Origin: Novosphingobium marinum
GTDB lineage: Bacteria; Pseudomonadota; Alphaproteobacteria; Sphingomonadales; Sphingomonadaceae
NCBI RefSeq assembly: GCF_013408095.1
Contig: NZ_JACBZF010000001.1
Coordinates: 744,001-808,000, forward strand
Reading direction: 5' to 3'
Length of the DNA: 64,000 nucleotides
In this document: positions 7,000 through 16,488 of the stretch, piece after piece
Numbering within the stretch: position 1 is the first letter of the stretch
How the letters are laid out: each line of letters starts with the position of its first letter
The notes under the pieces: generated by a model
What the model was told of the DNA's origin: nothing
The model's database searches: none
What the model saw: the letters and a program-made list of their open reading frames with translations, nothing else
Made by a program: the position numbers and the translations under genes

Positions 7000-8436
7000 T
7001 TGCCCGAACCGACCATGGCGGAAACGCACGAACGCCTACTGATGCTGATCGACGACGAGCCGGCCCAGTGCCGGCTGATCACGGCGCTCGCCTCGCGAGA
7101 GGGCTGGCGCACGCTCGTCGCCGGCGATCCCGAGACCGCGATCGCGATGCTCGGCACCCGCCAGGGGATGCAGCTCAACGCGATCATCCTCGACCAGTGG
7201 GTTCCCGGCGACGACGCCTGCAGCCTGATCGCCGAACTGAAGAGCCGCCGCCCCGCCCTTCCCATCCTGATGCTGACCACGAGCGCGTCGCCGCTTCTCG
7301 CGGTCGAGGCGATGCGCGCGGGCGCCACGGATTACCTCATCAAGCCGATCGCTCCCGACCGCCTGATGCAGGCCCTGCGCATGGCCACCACCCTCGAAGC
7401 GCCGCGCGACGAACTCGCACCGCTTACCGAGAAGATGCCGTCGAGCCCCGACTTCGAGGCGATGATCGGAGCGACCCCGACGTTTCGCGCTGCTCTCGCC
7501 GTCGCCGCGAAAGCCGCGCGTGGTCATTATCCGGTACTCGTCGAGGGCGAAAGCGGGACCGGCAAGGAAATGCTGGTGCGCGCGATGCATGCGGCAAGCC
7601 CGCGGGCCAAGGCTCCGCTGCGCATCGTCAACATCGGGTCGACGCCCGCGAATTCCGTCGAATCCGCGCTTTTCGGCCATGAAAAAGGCGCCTTTCCCGG
7701 TGCATTCGACCGCCAGATCGGGGCGTTGCAGAATTGCGACGGCGGCACGCTCGTAATCGACGAGATCGACCGACTTTCCATGGAAATGCAGGACCGGCTG
7801 CTCGAAGCGGTCCGCACCGGGCAGGTTCGACCGACCGGCGCGCGGCACAGCTTTCGCGTCGACGTACGCATCGTGGCGGCGAGCAACCTTCCGCTGAGCG
7901 ACATGGTGGCGGGCGGGATCTTCCTGCCCGAACTGCACGAGGCGCTGGCCCACGTAACGGTTTCGCTTCCCGCGTTGCGCGAACGCACGGGCGACATCCC
8001 ACCTCTCTCGCGACACTTCCTCGCCCGTATCGGAGAGCAGCCCGGCCTTCGCGAGCTCGGCATCACCGACGGAGCGCTTTCGCTGCTCTCGGCCTACGAC
8101 TGGCCGGGCAATGTTCGCCAGTTGCAGGCGGTGCTGTTTCGCGCCGCGGTTTTCTGCGACGGCGATGCGCTGACCAGCCACGACTTTCCGCAGCTCATGG
8201 ACATGATCGGAGCAGAACAGCCGCTTGCCGCGTCCGGCGGCCACGAGAGTTCGGGGGTGATGCTCTATACCGCGGACGGCAACCTGCGCCCCCTCGAGGA
8301 GATCGAGGCGGACGTGATCCGGCTGGCGATCGGCCTCTATCGCGGTCGCATGACCGAAGTCGCGCGCCGGCTCGGCATCGGTCGTTCGACGCTCTATCGC
8401 AAGCTCAGCGACCTCGGGATCGACAACGCGGCCTGA
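7000..8436 (+). CDS. Sigma-54-type response regulator with variant GAFTGA loop
   Basis: NtrC-family regulator of 478 residues. The receiver domain spans about residues 13-128, with acidic pair DD18-19, phospho-acceptor Asp65 and Lys115. The AAA+ domain follows, with Walker A GESGTGKE (183-190) and Walker B LVIDEID. A Fis-type helix-turn-helix (EVARRLGIGRSTLYRKL) closes the protein. The loop that normally reads GAFTGA and contacts sigma-54 reads GAFPGA (230-235). No histidine kinase is adjacent. The TTG at 7000 has GAGGGG at a good distance; an ATG at 7015 is the alternative start. It is divergent from the COX4/pnt operon, so it could control it, but this is only positional inference. Confidence 0.88.
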   Translation: MPEPTMAETHERLLMLIDDEPAQCRLITALASREGWRTLVAGDPETAIAMLGTRQGMQLNAIILDQWVPGDDACSLIAELKSRRPALPILMLTTSASPLLAVEAMRAGATDYLIKPIAPDRLMQALRMATTLEAPRDELAPLTEKMPSSPDFEAMIGATPTFRAALAVAAKAARGHYPVLVEGESGTGKEMLVRAMHAASPRAKAPLRIVNIGSTPANSVESALFGHEKGAFPGAFDRQIGALQNCDGGTLVIDEIDRLSMEMQDRLLEAVRTGQVRPTGARHSFRVDVRIVAASNLPLSDMVAGGIFLPELHEALAHVTVSLPALRERTGDIPPLSRHFLARIGEQPGLRELGITDGALSLLSAYDWPGNVRQLQAVLFRAAVFCDGDALTSHDFPQLMDMIGAEQPLAASGGHESSGVMLYTADGNLRPLEEIEADVIRLAIGLYRGRMTEVARRLGIGRSTLYRKLSDLGIDNAA

Positions 8437-8664
8437 TCAGCCTGTGATGTCGCCGGGCCCGACCTGCCAGAACTCTTCCCCGGAAACGCCGTGCAGGCGC
8501 TTGATCGTGCACAGCTTGTCGTCGCCTCGCCACAATTCGGCCGAGCGCCGCTTCGCTTCCTCGTGAGCGATTACCAGCGCCGAGCCCGCGTCCGTTGCGT
8601 CGAATTCCACTGTCTTCGGTCCGTCACCGTCATCAACGAATACAAGCCGGTATGTTTCTGTCAT
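8437..8664 (-). CDS. Conserved-looking hypothetical protein, 75 residues
   Basis: A 75-residue acidic cytoplasmic protein with no signal peptide or membrane segment and no domain I recognise. The composition, a beta-rich start (YRLVFVDDGDGPKTVEF) followed by a helix (SALVIAHEEAKRR), looks like a real small fold rather than a chance frame. The ATG at 8662-8664 is preceded by GAGGGAC. It converges on the sigma-54-type regulator, with stops one base apart. Confidence 0.6.
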   Translation of the reverse strand: MTETYRLVFVDDGDGPKTVEFDATDAGSALVIAHEEAKRRSAELWRGDDKLCTIKRLHGVSGEEFWQVGPGDITG

Positions 8665-8762
8665 CGCGGTCCCTCTTACACGGCAAACAGCATGCAGCGA
8701 CGCGAAGTCGCTGTCTTTAACCTTGGTGAACGCGGGGAGTTTTGCGCTGTTCCTTTCTGCAG

Positions 8763-9536
8763 CTAGTCGATGCGAGGGTGCTGGCGCGGGCCTTCGGGAT
8801 GGAGATAGCGGTCGTCGAATTCGGCCAGTCTCGCCAGTCCTTCCCTGTCCTCTATCTCGACCATTCGCCCCTGGGTCCTGATCAGGCGCTCGCCGCGCAT
8901 GTACTGGAGACTGCGGTTGACGTGGACGGCGCTCAACCCGGTCGCGTCGGCGATGTCCGCCTGGATCAGCTGGAGCGGAAAGCGCCTGCCGTCACCCTCC
9001 CCGATCTGGTTGTAGCGATGGGCCAGTTCCATCAGCAGGTGCGCGACCCGCTGGCGCGCCGACCGGCGCCCGACATTGAGAGTCCATTCGCGGAATATGG
9101 CTGCATCGACGAGAGTGTCGAACCAGAATGCCCGGGCGAGTTCCGGGTAGTCCGCTGCCAGGGCCAGTATGTCCGACGCAGCGACCGTCAGTATCGAGGT
9201 CGGGACGTGTGTTCGAACGCCGTGATCGGCGACCAGCAGCAGCGATGCGTGCAGATCGATCATGTCGCCGGGAAGGTGGAACGACAGGATCTGTCTGCCA
9301 CCGTCGCGCATTGTCTTGTACCGGCTGACCAGTCCTTCCTCCACGAAGCTGCACCGGTCCACCGCATCGCCCTCGCGGATGAAATCCTGGTGCGAAGCCA
9401 GTTCGATGCGCTGCGCCCTGAGGCTGCAGAAAGCCACCTTCGTTTCCGGCGAAATCTCGCTTCGCTTCTCCAGTTTCGCGATGTAACCGTCGAGGGTGGG
9501 CTCATCGGAAAAGGCGGACATCGGTCGGTCTGCCAT
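8763..9536 (-). CDS. Crp/Fnr family transcriptional regulator
   Basis: A 257-residue regulator. The N-terminal cyclic-nucleotide-type beta-roll spans about residues 30-150, with FIREGDAVDRCSFVEEGLVS and HLPGDMIDLHASLL. A long helix follows, then a Crp-type winged helix (QADIADATGLSAVHVNRSLQYMRGERLI). The cysteine cluster of oxygen-sensing Fnr is absent, and the canonical cAMP-contact RSA segment is not seen, so the signal is unknown. This subtype is common in Sphingomonadales. A palindrome resembling a Crp/Fnr site lies 119-134 nt upstream and may allow autoregulation. Confidence 0.9.
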   Translation of the reverse strand: MADRPMSAFSDEPTLDGYIAKLEKRSEISPETKVAFCSLRAQRIELASHQDFIREGDAVDRCSFVEEGLVSRYKTMRDGGRQILSFHLPGDMIDLHASLLLVADHGVRTHVPTSILTVAASDILALAADYPELARAFWFDTLVDAAIFREWTLNVGRRSARQRVAHLLMELAHRYNQIGEGDGRRFPLQLIQADIADATGLSAVHVNRSLQYMRGERLIRTQGRMVEIEDREGLARLAEFDDRYLHPEGPRQHPRID

Positions 9537-9654
9537 CAGCAGTTCCTCTCTCGCAGCTAAAAGCGGGAGCTAGAACAGGTCCCTCATCGCTTGGCTTCAT
9601 GGGCCGCGAAGGGCGCAGGCTACACTATTCCACGATAAGAATTAACTTGGGTTA

Positions 9655-9670
9655 GTGTGATTTTTCACAC
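9655..9670. promoter_or_regulatory. Crp/Fnr-like operator candidate
   Basis: GTGTGA-TTTT-TCACAC is a perfect 6-bp inverted repeat with a 4-nt spacer, in the otherwise non-coding 166 nt upstream of the Crp/Fnr gene. The half-sites match Crp (TGTGA/TCACA), but the 4-nt spacing is that of Fnr sites. It may be the autoregulatory operator of the neighbouring regulator. Confidence 0.5.
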
Positions 9671-9702
9671 AACCCGTTGAGCAGGCTGGAATTTGTGGCA
9701 AT

Positions 9703-11954
<2,252 letters not shown>

Positions 11955-11975
11955 TTATCCCCTTGGTTATCCACA
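11955..11975 (+). promoter_or_regulatory. Two DnaA-box-like 9-mers next to ccrM
   Basis: TTATCCCCT (11955-11963) and TTATCCACA (11967-11975) lie within 30 nt of the ccrM start codon. The second is a perfect match to the consensus DnaA box. They could let DnaA affect ccrM transcription or translation initiation. Two boxes alone do not make a replication origin. Confidence 0.5.
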
Positions 11976-11979
11976 GGGT

Positions 11980-12141
11980 GATTCCTCGCGGACTCCGCGT
12001 CAAGCCGCGATGTCGCCGAATGCGTACGGGATCATGGTTAAGATCGTCTCAACCGCAGGAGAACGGAACGAGTCCCCTACTGCATCTGGTATTTTTGATC
12101 GCACCACCACCCCACATCCGGGGGTGTGACTCGAAGGACTC
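11980..12141. promoter_or_regulatory. Cluster of five GANTC methylation sites upstream of ccrM
   Basis: GANTC occurs at 11980 (GATTC), 11991 (GACTC), 12070 (GAGTC), 12128 (GACTC) and 12137 (GACTC), all in the 288-nt gap between ccrM and the sulfotransferase gene. About one would be expected by chance at this base composition. Methylation of such sites by CcrM itself could switch the promoter with the cell cycle. Confidence 0.55.
12039..12053. promoter_or_regulatory. CtrA-box-like sequence upstream of ccrM
   Basis: TTAA-N7-TCAA on the plus strand (TTGA-N7-TTAA on the ccrM strand), 94-108 nt before the ccrM start. The CtrA consensus is TTAA-N7-TTAA, so there is one mismatch. In Caulobacter the ccrM promoter is activated by CtrA, which makes this a plausible site here. 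Confidence 0.45.
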
Positions 12142-12233
12142 GCCCCCGGTCGAATATGGCGATCGCAAATTGCGGTGCGACATGTGCGGATCGCCCTGCT
12201 ATCTCGCGCGGCAAATGCAGAAGGGGAAGCATA

Positions 12234-12926
12234 GTGGCACTCGAAGTCATCGGAGCGGGTCTCGGGAGGACGGCGACGTTTTCGCTCAAGTTCGCTCTCG
12301 AACATCTCGGGTTCGGCCCGTGCTACCATATGTCCGAAGTTTTCGCGCGGGCTCGTCGGGATGTTCCTCTCTGGATCGAGGCGTCGCAGGGCCGGGCGGA
12401 CTGGGACGCCATTTTCGAGGGCTTTCGCTCGACGACCGACTATCCGGCATGCACGTACTGGCGCGAACTGTCCGGAAAGTACCCGGCTGCGAAATTCATT
12501 CTCACCACGCGAGATCCGGATAGCTGGTTCGATTCCGTGAGCGAGACCATTTTCGCCGAGCGCATGCTCGCCTCGATCGCGGGAACCCCGATCGAGACGA
12601 TGCTGAACGGAACCATATTCGCGCATTTCGATGGCGATATCCGTGACCGGGCCTTCATGACCGACTGGTTCGTGCGCCGTAACCGCGAAGTCGTCGATAT
12701 GCTTCCACCCGAGCGGCTGCTGCTTTTCCATCCCAAGGACGGATGGGAACCTTTGTGCGAGTTCCTGGGAGTGCCGGTTCCGCCGGAGCAGTTCCCTCGC
12801 GTCAACAGCCGGGACGAACTCGGGAGCGCCTCAGACAAGGAGGGCGGCATCCCCCAGGATCCCGAAGCGGCGGAACGGTTCGGCCGCGCCTATATCGACC
12901 AGTTGAAAACCAAGGCCTTCGCCTAG
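12234..12926 (+). CDS. Sulfotransferase family protein
   Basis: A 230-residue P-loop protein of the sulfotransferase family that uses PAPS. It has the 5'-phosphosulfate loop GAGLGRTATFSLKFAL near the N-terminus and the 3'-phosphate motif KFILTTRDPDSWFDSV near residue 95. The GTG start at 12234 follows AGGGG at seven bases; the open frame extends further upstream without a better signal. The acceptor molecule cannot be read from the sequence. It is divergent from ccrM and converges on rnhB with a 16-nt gap. PAPS could come from the cysNC operon at the far end of the window, though the two are not linked. Confidence 0.87.
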   Translation: MALEVIGAGLGRTATFSLKFALEHLGFGPCYHMSEVFARARRDVPLWIEASQGRADWDAIFEGFRSTTDYPACTYWRELSGKYPAAKFILTTRDPDSWFDSVSETIFAERMLASIAGTPIETMLNGTIFAHFDGDIRDRAFMTDWFVRRNREVVDMLPPERLLLFHPKDGWEPLCEFLGVPVPPEQFPRVNSRDELGSASDKEGGIPQDPEAAERFGRAYIDQLKTKAFA

Positions 12927-12942
12927 CTTTCACCAGCTACGT

Positions 12943-13578
12943 TCAAAGCGGCATCTGCAACTGCGCGACCGGCGCGAAGCTGCGGCGGTGGTGCGGCGTC
13001 GGACCGTGCCGGCGCAGCGCCTCCAGATGCTCGGGCGTGCCGTATCCGGCGTTGCGCTCCCAACCGAAATGCGGATGCGTAACCGCAAGCGCTCGCATGA
13101 GCCGGTCGCGATGCTCCTTGGCGATGATCGAGGCCGCCGAAATGCACGGTTCGATCGCATCGCCGCCGACGATCGCCCGCGCGCGCCACCGCCAGTCCGC
13201 ACAACGACCTGCCGGGGTAAGGTTCCCGTCGACGAGGACTTCGAGCGGCTCGCATCCGGAGCTTGTGCAGATGGCGGCGACGGCCCGCGTCATGGCCAGC
13301 ATCGTCGCACCGAAAATGTTGAGCCGGTCGATTTCGTCGACTTCGACGACACCGACCGCCCATCTGCAGCGACGCTTGATCCGCTCTTCCAGAACGGCGC
13401 GCTGCGAACGGTTGAGCTTCTTGGAATCGTCGAGCCCGACCGGGCGCGGCTTGCACAGGATGACCGCTGCGGCCACGACAGGGCCTGCCAGCGGCCCACG
13501 TCCCGCCTCGTCGACGCCGATCACCGGCACGTCGAAGCCTGCGGCACCAAGTCCGCTCCCGTGCATTAGATGCGTCAT
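12943..13578 (-). CDS. rnhB: Ribonuclease HII
   Basis: Cleaves the RNA strand of RNA-DNA hybrids, including single ribonucleotides in DNA. It has the catalytic motif VIGVDEAGRGPLAGPVVAAAV near residues 19-39, then LDDSKKL and the second acidic cluster LVDGN. The ASIIAKEHRDRLM segment is also present. It is 211 residues long. The ATG at 13576-13578 has GAGATGG upstream; a second ATG at 13566 is possible but lacks a site. The start codon overlaps, head to head, the start of the sugar dehydrogenase gene on the other strand, so each gene's promoter must lie inside its neighbour. Confidence 0.95.
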   Translation of the reverse strand: MTHLMHGSGLGAAGFDVPVIGVDEAGRGPLAGPVVAAAVILCKPRPVGLDDSKKLNRSQRAVLEERIKRRCRWAVGVVEVDEIDRLNIFGATMLAMTRAVAAICTSSGCEPLEVLVDGNLTPAGRCADWRWRARAIVGGDAIEPCISAASIIAKEHRDRLMRALAVTHPHFGWERNAGYGTPEHLEALRRHGPTPHHRRSFAPVAQLQMPL

Positions 13579-14767
13579 GCGAAAACCATCTCTTCTGACC
13601 GCCTTATCGCCCCTCGCCTTCGTCCTCGCAAGCTGCGGAGGCGCCGCCACAGGGGATAACGTTGCCAATGCGCAGCCCTCGAAAACGTCGGAAAACGAGG
13701 GCGATCCCTGGGTAAAGCAAGAGGTTGCCACGTTCGACGAGCCATGGGCCCTCGCCCTCGACGAAGGCTCCGGCGTTCTGTTCGTCACCGAGAAAAAGGG
13801 CAACATCCGGTTCGTGCGTCCCGATGGCCGCATCGGCACGGTCAGCGGGGTGCCGCGGGTCGATTACGGAGGCCAGGGAGGCCTCGGCGATTTCATCTTC
13901 GGGCCGGAACCGTCGGGCGCCACGCTCGACCGCCGCCGTGTCTACCTCAGCTGGGCCGAAGCCGGCGACGGCAACACGCGCGGCGCTGCGGTCGGGCGCG
14001 CCGACCTCGTTTGCAGCGAAGAGCTCTCCTGCGAGCTGGAAAATCTCGAGGTGATCTGGCGCCAGCAGCCGAAGGTTACCGGACGCGGGCACTACTCGCA
14101 TCGCCTGGCGTTCTCGCCGGACGGCGAACATCTGTTCATAGCCTCGGGAGACCGCCAGAAGCAGCAACCGGCGCAGGACCTCTCGAACAACCTCGGCACC
14201 GTACTTCGGCTGCTTCCAGACGGAACGCCCGCGCCGGGCAACCCCTTCGCGGATCGGGGCGGCGTTTCGGCGGAAATCTGGTCCTACGGCCATCGCAATA
14301 TTCTGGGACTGGAATTCGATACCCAGGGCCGCCTGTGGGCGCTCGAGCACGGGCCGAAGGGCGGCGACGAACTCAACCTCGTCGAGAAGGGAGCGAACTA
14401 CGGCTGGCCCGTCGTCTCGAACGGTGTCCATTACGATGGTCGCAATATTCCCGATCACTCGGCGCGGCCAAAATTCGAGACGCCTGCGACAAGCTGGGAC
14501 CCCGTGATCGCACCCGGCGACATGGTGTTCTACGATGGCAACCTGTTTCCCGAGTGGAAAGGACAGGCAATCATCGCAGCGATGAAGCCCGCAGGCATCG
14601 TGCGCGTCGCGATCGACGGCGAGGATGCCCGTGAGGCGGCGCGCTACCCGACCGAACATCGCATCCGCGCGGTGGCGCAGGACAGCGATGGCGCGATCTG
14701 GATCGTCGAGGACGGGAAGAACGTCAGTCCGGCCAGTCTCTACAAGCTGACACCGTCGCAAAGGTAA
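13577..14767 (+). CDS. PQQ-dependent sugar dehydrogenase lipoprotein
   Basis: Six-bladed beta-propeller of the glucose/sorbosone dehydrogenase family (soluble aldose dehydrogenase, YliI-like). The 396-residue protein has a signal peptide ending in a lipobox (FVLASC), so it should be anchored on the periplasmic side. Family motifs include FDEPWALAL, VTEKKGNIRFV, GGQGGLGDF, GRGHYSHRLAFSPDG and the metal/PQQ region EIWSYGHRNILG followed by LEHGPKGGDELN. PQQ is probably the cofactor, and no PQQ synthesis genes are in the window. The long open frame upstream lies antisense to rnhB and is not coding. No clear Shine-Dalgarno precedes the ATG. Confidence 0.88.
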   Translation: MRKPSLLTALSPLAFVLASCGGAATGDNVANAQPSKTSENEGDPWVKQEVATFDEPWALALDEGSGVLFVTEKKGNIRFVRPDGRIGTVSGVPRVDYGGQGGLGDFIFGPEPSGATLDRRRVYLSWAEAGDGNTRGAAVGRADLVCSEELSCELENLEVIWRQQPKVTGRGHYSHRLAFSPDGEHLFIASGDRQKQQPAQDLSNNLGTVLRLLPDGTPAPGNPFADRGGVSAEIWSYGHRNILGLEFDTQGRLWALEHGPKGGDELNLVEKGANYGWPVVSNGVHYDGRNIPDHSARPKFETPATSWDPVIAPGDMVFYDGNLFPEWKGQAIIAAMKPAGIVRVAIDGEDAREAARYPTEHRIRAVAQDSDGAIWIVEDGKNVSPASLYKLTPSQR

Positions 14768-14811
14768 ATCCTGTCGACAAGCGCGCGCGGCGGCCCTATC
14801 GGCGCGCGCCT

Positions 14812-15327
14812 ATGGCCGAAGCCACGCTCATCCCGCTCGACAATGTCGATCCCGTCCTCGTCGAGGAACTGCTAGACCGCGCCTTCGGTCCCGACCGCCA
14901 TGGGCGAACCGCCTATGCCGTGCGCGAAGGAATGGACTGGCTGCCGGCGCTCAGCTTCGCGGCACTCGACGAGAACGACATGCTCGTGGGCACGATCCAG
15001 TGCTGGCCGGTCGCGCTGACCGACACGACCGCGCGCGCACACCCGATGATCATGGTCGGCCCGGTCGCCGTGCTGCCGGAGGTGCAACGGATCGGCTATG
15101 GTCAGGCGCTAATGGCGGCAAGCATCGGCAGCATGTCGGAACAGGCCTCGCTGCCGCTGGTGATGATCGGGGACGCCTCGTACTACGGCCGGTTCTGGGG
15201 TTTCGGCAGCGCGCATACCGGAGGCTGGACGCTGCCCGGCCCGTGGGACCCGGCGCGCCTCCTTGTCCGGTGCGACAATCCGGCCGTGCTTCCGCGCGAG
15301 GGTTCGCTCGGCCCTTGGCGAGGCTGA
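14812..15327 (+). CDS. GNAT family N-acetyltransferase
   Basis: A 171-residue acyl-CoA transferase of the GNAT fold. Motif A is seen as VGPVAVLPEVQRIGYGQALM near residues 81-100, and a GDASYYGRFWGF stretch follows, typical of the YhbS-like branch. The substrate is unknown. The ATG lies 44 nt after the sugar dehydrogenase stop. DUF1285, NUDIX and CCA-transferase genes follow closely on the same strand. Confidence 0.85.
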   Translation: MAEATLIPLDNVDPVLVEELLDRAFGPDRHGRTAYAVREGMDWLPALSFAALDENDMLVGTIQCWPVALTDTTARAHPMIMVGPVAVLPEVQRIGYGQALMAASIGSMSEQASLPLVMIGDASYYGRFWGFGSAHTGGWTLPGPWDPARLLVRCDNPAVLPREGSLGPWRG

Positions 15328-15349
15328 TGCGATCTGGCAACGCTGTCGC

Positions 15350-15898
15350 ATGCCGTACGAGCCGCCGCCAGAATTGCAGGAACTGACACTGACCGAGGTC
15401 GCCGAACTCGTCGCGGCGCGCAAGCTGCCGCCGGTCGAGCAATGGCAACCCGAAAATACCGGTGACAGTCACATGCGCATCGCAGCCGACGGGCGCTGGT
15501 TTCACGACGGTTCGGAAGTGAAGCGCCCGGCAATGGTGCGTGCCTTCGCGTCGTTGCTGATGCGCGACAATACCGGGCAGCACTGGCTGGTGATGCCCTA
15601 CCAGAAGCTTTCGATCGAGGTCGAGGATGCCGCCTTCATCGCCACCGACGTAAAGCGCGATGGCGACGGACTCGTCTTCCGCCTCAATACCGACGACCTG
15701 GTGATCGCCGGCCCCGACAATCCGGTTCGAGCCAAGGGCGATCCGGACACGCCGGCAATCTACGTCACCGTCCGCCACGGGTGCGAAGCCCGGCTCAACC
15801 GCAGCACCTACGCCCAGCTTGCCGAAATGGCGCTCGAAAGCGACGACTTGTCGGTGAGCAGCAAAGGCGCGGAATTCTCGCTCGTTCCGGCGGGATGA
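15350..15898 (+). CDS. DUF1285 family protein
   Basis: A 182-residue protein of the DUF1285 family, whose structures show two small barrel-like domains but no known activity. Signature stretches are RIAADGRWFHDGSEVKRPAM and TGQHWLVMPYQKLSIEVEDA. The ATG at 15350 was chosen because the family N-terminus begins there; the longer frame runs into the acetyltransferase gene. It overlaps the NUDIX gene as GATGAG (4 nt), which is a common arrangement in alphaproteobacteria (DUF1285, NUDIX, CCA enzyme). Confidence 0.9.
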   Translation: MPYEPPPELQELTLTEVAELVAARKLPPVEQWQPENTGDSHMRIAADGRWFHDGSEVKRPAMVRAFASLLMRDNTGQHWLVMPYQKLSIEVEDAAFIATDVKRDGDGLVFRLNTDDLVIAGPDNPVRAKGDPDTPAIYVTVRHGCEARLNRSTYAQLAEMALESDDLSVSSKGAEFSLVPAG

Positions 15899-16488
15899 GC
15901 GCGCTTTTCCAACGCGTCGCGCACCTTTTCGAAGAGGGCCACCGGCGCGAGGTTTCCGACCTCGTGACCGATCCGCGCCGGCGCGAGGGCGAGCCCGTAC
16001 GCGATGCCGCCGTTCTCATTGCCATCACGGAGCGTGAGGAGCCGGGCTTCCTGCTGCTCCACCGACCCTCGAACATGCGCTCGCATCCGGGACAGGTCGC
16101 CTTTCCCGGCGGCAAGATCGATCCGGGCGAGGATGCGCTGCAGGCCGCGCTGCGCGAGGCGAACGAGGAACTGGGCATCGAGGCGCGCGACGTCAGCATC
16201 GTGGGTATCAGCGACGAGCTTCTCACCGGATCCGGCTACCGCGTGACGCCGGTCATCGGGACGATCAGGCCCGACATCGAGATCAGGCCCAATCCCGCCG
16301 AAGTCGCGCAATGGTTCGAAGCACCCGTCGATTTCGCCCTCGACCCCGCAAACCACAAGGAATGCCGCGGACGTTTCGGCGGCCGGGAATACACCTATCT
16401 CGAGATGTACTGGGAAAACCACCGGATCTGGGGCGTGACCGCCGCGATCATCTCGAACCTTGCGAAGCGGTTGCGCTGGCATGGCTGA
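15895..16488 (+). CDS. NUDIX hydrolase, CoA pyrophosphatase type
   Basis: A 197-residue NUDIX protein. The NUDIX box reads GGKIDPGEDALQAALREANEELGI, and the CoA-specific upstream motif LLLHRPSNMRSHPGQVAFPGG marks it as the NudL/CoAse branch that splits CoA to phosphopantetheine and 3',5'-ADP. The ATG overlaps the DUF1285 stop, and the stop in turn overlaps the start of the CCA-transferase gene. Confidence 0.92.
   Translation: MSALFQRVAHLFEEGHRREVSDLVTDPRRREGEPVRDAAVLIAITEREEPGFLLLHRPSNMRSHPGQVAFPGGKIDPGEDALQAALREANEELGIEARDVSIVGISDELLTGSGYRVTPVIGTIRPDIEIRPNPAEVAQWFEAPVDFALDPANHKECRGRFGGREYTYLEMYWENHRIWGVTAAIISNLAKRLRWHG

Noticed and set aside
5571..7682. A 703-codon plus-strand frame
   Set aside because: It runs antisense through pntAA and then out of frame through the sigma-54-type regulator, so it cannot be one gene.
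11955..12141. A replication origin near ccrM
   Set aside because: Only two DnaA boxes, no AT-rich unwinding element and no dnaA, hemE or parAB neighbours.
12743..13576. An N-terminal extension of the sugar dehydrogenase
   Set aside because: Antisense to rnhB; the lipoprotein signal peptide starts cleanly at the ATG at 13577.
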